DNA of 13,721 nucleotides. It comes from Thalassiosira profunda (Eukaryota; Bacillariophyta; Thalassiosirophyceae; Thalassiosirales; Thalassiosiraceae). The notes under the pieces are model-generated. The model saw only the letters and a list, made by a program, of their open reading frames with translations, ran no database searches and was not told the DNA's origin. This document shows, piece by piece, positions 8,446-13,721 of this stretch (the first letter of the stretch is position 1; every line of letters starts with the position of its first letter). A program made the position numbers and the translations under genes. Where the stretch lies: positions 1 to 13,721 of the forward strand of contig JALLAP010000570.1 of NCBI GenBank assembly GCA_036939355.1, in the 5' to 3' direction.

Positions 8446-9483
8446 CTAGCTGCCACTCTGCGTTGATGCTGAGGCGGTCGCCTCGATATCTCTGTCAGCT
8501 ACACCGCCGGGCAATTCAGCATCCTGATCCACAGATTCGCTTGCAGGCATCACCAGCCGCAGAAACATTTGCACAAATCCGAGGATTGCTCCAATTCCAT
8601 TTGGCACCAATATATACCAATCCATCACGCCGAACCCGAAAGCAGTCCAAAAGATCGCATTGGCTGTGTTCATCAACATCGTCCAGCGATGTATCGAGCT
8701 CGAGTCTCTTGTCTTCAACACTGTAATGATCGTGCTGAGCGGCGCCCCATAGAAGAACAGCAAATTGATATTCACAACTATTCCGACCACCATTTGCCAC
8801 ATCTCGATCGAGAGTTTGAGAAAGCTGCAAAGCGATATAACTGCCACCCAGAATGTGACGACAAACACAACCACCTTTTCGTGCGGTGCTGGTGCCTCCG
8901 TCTTTTGTATTGTGATTTCCAGCGCCGTCTTTCGCAGGTTGGCAAACGTCTGGACCCCCGATGACAGGCCATTCTGAATGCCGCCGGTATCCTCTTCCTC
9001 TTCCTTGTCCAAATCGCCTCCCAGCACCCGCCGCTCCCCAGGCGCAAGCGCAAACGATCTTCTATTTCGGTCCAGCAAATCCGCGAACGACGAGCGCATC
9101 GAGGCGGATATGCGATCGCTGTATTGCAATTTCGCCCCTGACAGGTTGAGCCACACCGAAATGATGAGGCCTGGCGCGTTCGCCCAGAATACGAATTGGT
9201 TCTGGATCAAATAGGAGTATGTCACCCATCCCAAGCAGTTGCCCGTCATGAACGCCCACGGCGTCGGGTTCAGGCTGCCCAGCGTGCCCCGGCTCGCGGC
9301 CCGACGGGCATCCTTCACCGGCGCTGTGCATCGACGTTGGCCGTCAGTAATTATATGAGCAGAAACGGACAAACAACATGTATGATTTGCAAATGTCAAC
9401 TTACCCGAGAACATAAAGTTGGCCGTCACCATTCCGAGGGCGGGCATGACATATTGAAGAACAATTTCGGAAGCCGTCGGCAT
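8446..9483 (-). CDS. SWEET: SWEET-family sugar transporter (two MtN3/saliva repeats)
   Basis: SWEETs are seven-helix uniporters that move mono- or disaccharides across membranes. Exons 9483-9405 and 9323-8446 give 318 residues, longer than many SWEETs because of a hydrophilic, acidic loop (about residues 95-170, including DKEEEEDTGG). Repeat 1 covers helices 1-3 (PALGMVTANFMFSAP, NPTPWAFMTGNCLGW, WANAPGLIISVW). Repeat 2 covers helices 5-7 (NINLLFFYGAPLSTI, MNTANAIFWTAFGF, LVPNGIGAILGFVQ). N75 (ANAPG), N268 (PNG) and W252 match the sugar-pocket Asn/Asn/Trp positions known from plant SWEETs. The tail after residue 285 is acidic and Ser-rich. The start has a good context (AAAATGCC) and there is no targeting peptide, so plasma or endomembrane location is likely. 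Substrate is unknown. Confidence 0.9.
   Translation of the reverse strand: MPTASEIVLQYVMPALGMVTANFMFSGKLTFANHTCCLSVSAHIITDGQRRCTAPVKDARRAASRGTLGSLNPTPWAFMTGNCLGWVTYSYLIQNQFVFWANAPGLIISVWLNLSGAKLQYSDRISASMRSSFADLLDRNRRSFALAPGERRVLGGDLDKEEEEDTGGIQNGLSSGVQTFANLRKTALEITIQKTEAPAPHEKVVVFVVTFWVAVISLCSFLKLSIEMWQMVVGIVVNINLLFFYGAPLSTIITVLKTRDSSSIHRWTMLMNTANAIFWTAFGFGVMDWYILVPNGIGAILGFVQMFLRLVMPASESVDQDAELPGGVADRDIEATASASTQSGS
9324..9404 (-). other. SWEET: 81-nt, stop-free, in-frame intron of the SWEET gene
   Basis: The donor is TCGG|GTAAGT and the acceptor GCACAG|CGCCGG. Splicing restores the family sequence MFSAPVKDA between helix 1 and the loop. The intron is 27 codons with no stop, so unspliced mRNA would still encode a full-length 345-residue protein with a 27-residue insert. 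The consensus splice sites and family alignment favour removal. Confidence 0.85.
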
Positions 9484-9866
9484 TTTGGAGAGAAGATACC
9501 TCGAGAAGTAGCTCCCTGACGGAGATGCGCTTTCCCTCTATCAGCGAGGTCGCGGCAAACGCGGCTTTGTCGGTTTGTTGTCGATGCGCAGCGGTGCACC
9601 GTCTCGTTGCACCGGGCGGGCGCTGCGAGGAGTGGTTGGGGTGCGAGTGGAGTGGAGACGCGACGTGGCGCGGACGAAGTCAGTGAAGGAGGACGAAAAG
9701 AAAAAGAGTGGAGTATCTAGTGAGGACTGAGGACGCACGCCACGCCGCCGCGCCTGACACCTGACACCCAAAATCATGACGCCCCGAACACCCCCGACTG
9801 CCATGAAGGCCGCCATCGGCCCCATAACTCCGCCATCCGACGCCCGATAGCACCCCCAACATCCTT
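9484..9866. promoter_or_regulatory. Bidirectional promoter region between SWEET and cystathionine gamma-lyase genes
   Basis: These 383 bp lie between divergent ATGs (9483 minus, 9867 plus), so the two genes share one upstream region. It is GC-rich in its right half. Visible features are a purine-rich stretch (about 9686-9712), a CTGACAC direct repeat near 9764-9776 and the small upstream ORF at 9776-9850. I see no clear TATA box. Open frames here on the minus strand lack recognisable protein features. Confidence 0.5.
9776..9850 (+). other. Possible 24-codon upstream ORF in the leader of the cystathionine gamma-lyase gene
   Basis: ATG ACG CCC CGA begins an uninterrupted reading frame of 24 codons ending in TAG at 9848-9850, 16 nt before the main ATG. 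If the transcript starts upstream of 9776, this uORF could lower main-ORF translation. The transcription start is unknown, so relevance is uncertain. Confidence 0.3.
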
Positions 9867-11522
9867 ATGCCGACACCCTCCAACGGCGCGAACGGGCTGA
9901 ACCACGCCGGCCGCGCCACCGCGGGCGGCACCCTCCTCACATCGAGCGTCGAGAGGGCAATAGAGGAGGCTGACATCTATCATGGCACCGGCACGTCGTA
10001 CCTCCACATTGACAACCCGCTGCGGGAGGGGGCCCAAAGCCAGCATCAGGGCGAGGCGTCGGTGGCCAATCCGACGGGAGCGGTGGTGCCGGCCATCTCA
10101 CTCGCCACGACGTTCAAGCAGTCGACGCCCGGAGAGCCTTCGGCGCGCTACGATCCGAACAGCTTCGGGCTTGGATACGAGTACAGCAGAACCGGGAACC
10201 CGACGCGAGGCGTGTTCGAGAGGGCGGTGGCGGCCGCGGAGAAGGCGAAATATTGGTGAGTTTTGCAAATGGAGTGCTGTTGCAACTGATGCACATCTTG
10301 TGCCTCAACTTCTGCAATCATGTGTCAGCGTGGCATTCTCCTCGGGAAGCGCCGCCACCTCCGCGGTAGTCCACCTTCTCTCGCCCGGAGAAAAGATCCT
10401 GTCGATCGACGATGTGTATGGCGGCACGCAGCGCTACTTTCGAAAGATTGTCCACCCCCGAATGGCCATAGACATCGACTTTGTGGACTTTAGCGATAAC
10501 GAGGCGATGCTCGGCAAGCTCTTGGCCGACGCGAGCAAAACGAAGCTGTTCTGGCTGGAAACGCCGACCAACCCGACGCTGAAGGTGACGGATATAGAAA
10601 AGGTGTCGACCATCACGAAGCGATTCAATGCCAACGCGCTTTTGGCGGTCGACAATACTTTTTGCTCGCCCTACTTTCAAAACCCACTCGAGCACGGAGC
10701 CGACATCGTGGTGCACTCTGTCACAAAGTATATCAACGGGCATTCGGACGTGGTGATGGGAGTGGTGTGCACCAATGACGAAGAAGTGTACAAGCAATTA
10801 AGATTCGTACAAAACGGGATCGAAGCCGTGCCAAGCCCCTTCGATTGCTATCTGGCGCATCGGGGGTTGAAGACGCTGCATTTGCGAATGGAGGCCGCGG
10901 CGCGCAACGCCCACGCCATCGCCCTCTTCCTCGAGGACCACNAAGACGCTGCATTTGCGAATGGAGGCCGCGGCGCGCAACGCCCACGCCATCGCCCTCT
11001 TCCTCGAGGACCACGCGGGCGTCAAGAAGGTGGTCTATCCCGGATTGACGTCGCACCCGCAGCACGACATTGCAAAGCGGCAGCAGAAGGGTTTCGGCGC
11101 CATGATCACCTTTTACTGTGTGGGCGGGAGGGCACAGAGCGCCATAGTATTGCAAAATGTGAGTGCGGCGATCGGCGCGCATTGCATTTCCTTTGCTAAT
11201 CTCTCACATTTTTCCTCGACCGCAGCTGCGGGTCTTTGCCCTGGCGGAATCTCTTGGGGCAGTAGAATCGCTCGCTGAGTGCCCGAGCCTCATGACCCAC
11301 GCCTCTGTGCCGGACGAACAGCGCGCGTTGCTCGGCATCGACGATACATTGATACGATTGTCTGTGGGCATTGAGAGCTGCGCCGACCTTGTTGCCGACT
11401 TAGATCATGCCCTGAATGCCATACTGTTGGAGAAACCCGCGAAGGCGTCGTCGTTTCTCCCTGGGAGCCAGCCGGCGGGGAGGACGACGAGGGGAATTAC
11501 TGGGATTGGTAGAGGGGGGTAG
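9867..11522 (+). CDS. CTH: Cystathionine gamma-lyase (PLP-dependent transsulfuration enzyme), three exons, with assembly break
   Basis: The enzyme cleaves cystathionine to cysteine, 2-oxobutyrate and ammonia, normally in the cytosol. Exons are 9867-10255, 10329-11158 and 11226-11522, with GT-AG introns of 73 and 67 nt. Family motifs are VVPAISLATTFKQ, YEYSRTGNPTRG (PLP-phosphate contacts near Y104-R108), CVAFSSGSAAT, DDVYGGTQRYFR (Y160), ETPTNPTLK, VDNTFCSPYFQNP, HSVTKYINGHSDVV (PLP lysine K263), YPGLTSHPQH, AESLGAVESLAE and DDTLIRLSVGIE. An exact 72-bp duplication plus one N (10870-11014) breaks the frame; removing 73 bases restores the family sequence and gives about 480 residues. The N-terminal extension is about 40 residues longer than animal CGL and does not look like a plastid signal. 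Cystathionine gamma-synthase or a CGS/CGL-like lyase is the main alternative, but the overall match is closest to CGL. Confidence 0.92.
10870..11014 (+). repeat. Exact 72-bp tandem duplication split by a single N (probable unmerged contig overlap)
   Basis: Bases 10870-10941 and 10943-11014 are identical 72-mers with only an N at 10942 between them. Each encodes the same conserved stretch (KTLHLRMEAAARNAHAIALF), which CGL enzymes have once. The N also shifts the frame. A scaffold join between two contigs with overlapping ends explains both; a real duplication would not need an N exactly at the junction. Confidence 0.9.
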
Positions 11523-11704
11523 ATCTATGTGCCATTAGAATAACTAGTTCCACAATGGTGGGCAGAGCGTTGGCATCTCCAAACAAAGCTCGCTCCAGTT
11601 CGCACTCTCTTCGATTGTGCCAAGACAGCGCATCCACTGCTCCTGCCTTGCAACCCCGATATAATTCCTAGTTTTGACGATCCACTGCGCGGGCGCAAGA
11701 ATAA
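11523..11704. other. Short tail-to-tail spacer between cystathionine gamma-lyase and MYND genes
   Basis: No gene is visible here. The 182 bp (339 bp if the MYND gene ends at 11862) must hold both 3' UTRs and polyadenylation sites. It has AT-rich patches near 11536-11548 and 11699-11708 but no canonical AATAAA on the plus strand. Confidence 0.5.
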
Positions 11705-11906
11705 TTAATCCACACCATCATGGTCGCGTGTACCAGAGCCAAACTCGGCCAACATTCTTCTGGTGATGACTTTCTCCAGGGCAATATCTTCCAGATCTAC
11801 TCGATCAGCAAAGCCGTAATACACCGGCCCGAAAAATATGCACTTCAAGCTGCCAGAAGATTCACCGGGCTTGTTCGGGAAATTCGACGAATGGAGGATA
11901 TTGCCC
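11705..11906 (-). other. Probable C-terminal extension of the MYND protein after a 1-base frameshift
   Basis: If one G of the minus-strand GGG at 11906-11904 is removed, TTC-GGG-CAA becomes TTC-GGC-AAT and the protein continues through CIFFGPVYYGFADRV and DLEDIALEKVITRRMLAEF to a TAA at 11705-11707. In this frame about 40% of codons start with G, as expected for coding DNA. The uncorrected frame instead stops after a proline-rich stretch. This is inference from composition; no alignment was possible. Confidence 0.55.
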
Positions 11907-13715
11907 GAAGCAAATCTCCACCTCCGCGACGTTTCTCTCTTCATCCAGAAACTCTGCAGCCTTTTTTCGGACAAGTCGGCACCCATTCATCATCAGATTG
12001 TTACTGAGCACCGTCATTCTCTTCAACTCCGTTTCGCTGAGACCATCGTCCCTCAGCCTATCAATGAACTCTACCTCTCCCTTGCAAGTCTTTTCATGCC
12101 CCAGCCCGTAGCTCTCGGATTGGCATTCGGCAGAGCAATAGCATTCCACGCCACAGCGCTTGCAGAAGAGCAAGTCTTTCCGGTCGACTTCCTTCAGGCA
12201 GTTGCAACAAGTGGAAGGAGAGCTTGCCTCGACAGAATAATTGATAAGGGCGCACTCATCATCGAACTGAGATGCATATTTTTTCCGCAGTGTACCGAGT
12301 GCCGCCACAATCCCTCCTTTTCTCTCCCGCAGAGCCCGAGCCGTCTTGCTGTGCATTGCCATAATACGGAGTCCATAGGCAATGCAAGTCATATCCTCGC
12401 CAATCTCTCTATCACTCGCATCACCATATGAGATGACAGCATCGATGCAGAGTTCTAACAAGCCATGGCGAATTGCAACTGCGTATCTGTTGTCAACCAG
12501 CTCGTTGTGATCGTGCGCGTCGTCCTGCCCAAGGATGGAAACCATCGTGTTCAGCAGAGTCTCGGTAGCCTCCAACGACGATANTAGATTTGCTTTCCCA
12601 TACTCTATCAGTTCGGCAATCACACGCGCATCAACGTAGTCGTGCTCCAGTAGTAAGGTTTCAACGATGCACACAAAAAGCAATTCACGGTCATGTTCGT
12701 CGCTCTTTTCGTTCATCATTCTGATCAACCCCACAACTGTCGATTCGTTGCAATTAGTGTCATTTCTCAAAAGTGGAGTACGCGCAATCTGATTCCGTGC
12801 TCCTCGCAACACATCCTCTTCCAATACATCACGATGTGTATGGAGAACCAGGCAGAGTATTCGCTGAGCTTCATTGCAGACGGTGTGAATTGATATTGGA
12901 GGGAAATCAAAACCTGTCGGACATCGTCTCTGATGCAATCTTCGTTCGGCCACGATATCCTCACGGCTTTGGCTCCATCCACTTGCCTGAGCAGCGAAAG
13001 GCAGGAATCCCTCGTATGAAATCATCACCAAAAAGGCTTCCTTGGACAACATTACACCGCGCGCGATATCAAATAATTGTGATATGTTCACGTGCCACAC
13101 AAGGTTGCTGCAAAACAATTCCCTCTTGTCGTCAATCATTGTCATCACAAATGGCTTCATATCCTTTGCCACTGCGAGTAGGAACTCGTCCGAATTGCTG
13201 TTCCAATCTACGAGCAGACGAAGAATGCCCGCCCAAAAGCTAGTCAATCTGATAGATTCGCCCGTACAAGCACATTTCCCCCGTATCATGGAAGTGACAG
13301 GTTTGTCAGCTCGCTTCAAGAATCGGAGTATGTCCAGGTGAACGTTGGCATTCAATAGCTCGTGCTTCAAATTGCCACCGATATGAGGGCTCGTAATATT
13401 CATTGCAATGATGTGGGTGCCCTCGAACCGCCCCTCCCGCAGGTCCTGCGCAAAATTGTGGACGTAGTTATCGGCCAGCTCTTGTTTCTGCTCGTCTGTC
13501 ATCAATCCCCTATCGAAATTCCTGCGATCAAATGGCTCCTCGGCCTTTAATTCCTTAAAGCACGGGTGAGTCACGATGGTAGATCCGTCCTCCCCCTTGA
13601 TGATTCGGCATCCCTCCGCCATCAATTCCCTGAACATTTGTCCCGCTGCCGGGGACCTGGCCACGGGAGTTTTCTCCTTGCGGAGCTTTCCGCGGCTCTT
13701 CTTTCGAGAGGGCAT
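11862..13715 (-). CDS. MYND-type zinc finger protein
   Basis: The frame runs from ATG 13715 to TGA 11862, 617 residues with one ambiguous residue (N at 12584, codon NTA: Ile, Val or Leu). The N-terminus is Lys/Arg-rich (MPSRKKSRGKLRKEK), a possible nuclear signal. Residues 20-500 are mostly helical-looking, with no enzyme motif I recognise. Residues 503-544 form a MYND finger: CCNC, then FCKRC, ECYC, SAEC and a final GHEKTC. MYND fingers bind proline-containing peptides in partner proteins and are common in chromatin and signalling proteins; this one lacks a SET domain. There are no introns. The C-terminus probably continues in another frame to 11705 (about 669 residues) if one G of a GGG at 11904-11906 is an overcall. 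The gene is convergent with cystathionine gamma-lyase. Partner and process are unknown. Confidence 0.85.
   Translation of the reverse strand: MPSRKKSRGKLRKEKTPVARSPAAGQMFRELMAEGCRIIKGEDGSTIVTHPCFKELKAEEPFDRRNFDRGLMTDEQKQELADNYVHNFAQDLREGRFEGTHIIAMNITSPHIGGNLKHELLNANVHLDILRFLKRADKPVTSMIRGKCACTGESIRLTSFWAGILRLLVDWNSNSDEFLLAVAKDMKPFVMTMIDDKRELFCSNLVWHVNISQLFDIARGVMLSKEAFLVMISYEGFLPFAAQASGWSQSREDIVAERRLHQRRCPTGFDFPPISIHTVCNEAQRILCLVLHTHRDVLEEDVLRGARNQIARTPLLRNDTNCNESTVVGLIRMMNEKSDEHDRELLFVCIVETLLLEHDYVDARVIAELIEYGKANLXSSLEATETLLNTMVSILGQDDAHDHNELVDNRYAVAIRHGLLELCIDAVISYGDASDREIGEDMTCIAYGLRIMAMHSKTARALRERKGGIVAALGTLRKKYASQFDDECALINYSVEASSPSTCCNCLKEVDRKDLLFCKRCGVECYCSAECQSESYGLGHEKTCKGEVEFIDRLRDDGLSETELKRMTVLSNNLMMNGCRLVRKKAAEFLDEERNVAEVEICFGQYPPFVEFPEQAR
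12584..12584. other. Ambiguous base (N) inside the MYND gene
   Basis: A single N lies in a CTA-NTA-TCG context. Unlike the N at 10942 there is no duplicated flank and the reading frame continues on both sides, so it is an unresolved base rather than a gap. Confidence 0.95.
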
Positions 13716-13721
13716 GGCTAA

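Noticed and set aside
9541..10046. Minus-strand open frames (90-98 codons) overlapping the SWEET-lyase intergenic region and lyase exon 1
   Set aside because: They are Arg/Ala/Gly-rich frames typical of GC-rich antisense sequence, mutually overlapping and without motifs.
9982..10328. Frame entering the lyase second exon from 9982
   Set aside because: The first ~115 codons read exon 1 and intron 1 in the wrong frame. The true exon 1 runs in the frame from 9867.
10870..11014. Genuine tandem exon-segment duplication in cystathionine gamma-lyase
   Set aside because: The copies are exact, the junction is an N and the frame is lost. A contig-overlap artefact is simpler.
11545..11610. tRNA-like string (AGTTCC...GGCAGAGCGTTGG...AGTTCGCAC) in the lyase-MYND spacer
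   Set aside because: It resembles D-arm and T-loop words, but acceptor and T stems do not pair and there is no proper 7-nt anticodon loop.

Overview
The window is nuclear DNA from a compact eukaryotic genome, most likely a centric diatom (Thalassiosira-like; this is inference). Three things point there. There are seven short GT-AG introns of 61-81 nt. A transporter carries a diatom-style plastid presequence, with a signal peptide ending in A|F (THA|FQPP). The protein types also fit: a MYND protein starting with a Lys/Arg-rich MPSRKK segment and a large DDE-transposase-like protein. There are no rRNA genes, CRISPR arrays or bacterial operon features, and I could not build a convincing tRNA.

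Layout from left to right: (1) 1-2171, minus strand: the 5' part of a Strawberry-notch (SBNO) SF2 helicase-like coregulator. It has four exons, including an 18-nt microexon that carries the DECH motif, and a probable 1-base deletion near 1200. (2) 2172-2876: a 705-bp divergent intergenic region with a TCACGTGA palindrome and a perfect 9-bp hairpin. (3) 2877-6684, plus: a two-exon, 1248-residue DDE-superfamily transposase-like protein with two helix-turn-helix-like repeats and an unrecognised C-terminal half. (4) 6698-8368, plus: a plastid-targeted MATE transporter of the EDS5-like type, starting only 13 bp after the previous stop. (5) 8446-9483, minus: a SWEET sugar transporter, convergent with the MATE gene. 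(6) 9484-9866: a divergent promoter region with a possible uORF. (7) 9867-11522, plus: cystathionine gamma-lyase, three exons, broken by an N inside an exact 72-bp duplication that looks like an unmerged contig overlap. (8) 11523-11704: a gene-free tail-to-tail spacer. (9) 11862 (probably 11705) to 13715, minus: a MYND zinc-finger protein with one ambiguous base and a probable 1-base insertion near its 3' end.

The genes do not form a pathway. They are unrelated single-copy-style loci (transcription/chromatin, plastid transport, sugar transport, sulfur amino-acid metabolism, MYND protein) with one transposase-derived gene packed between two of them. The two homopolymer indels and the N-flanked duplication look like draft-assembly errors rather than true gene decay. 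The most interesting object is the transposase-like gene: intact, intron-containing, with no visible terminal repeats, and abutting a plastid transporter gene whose promoter must lie inside it.
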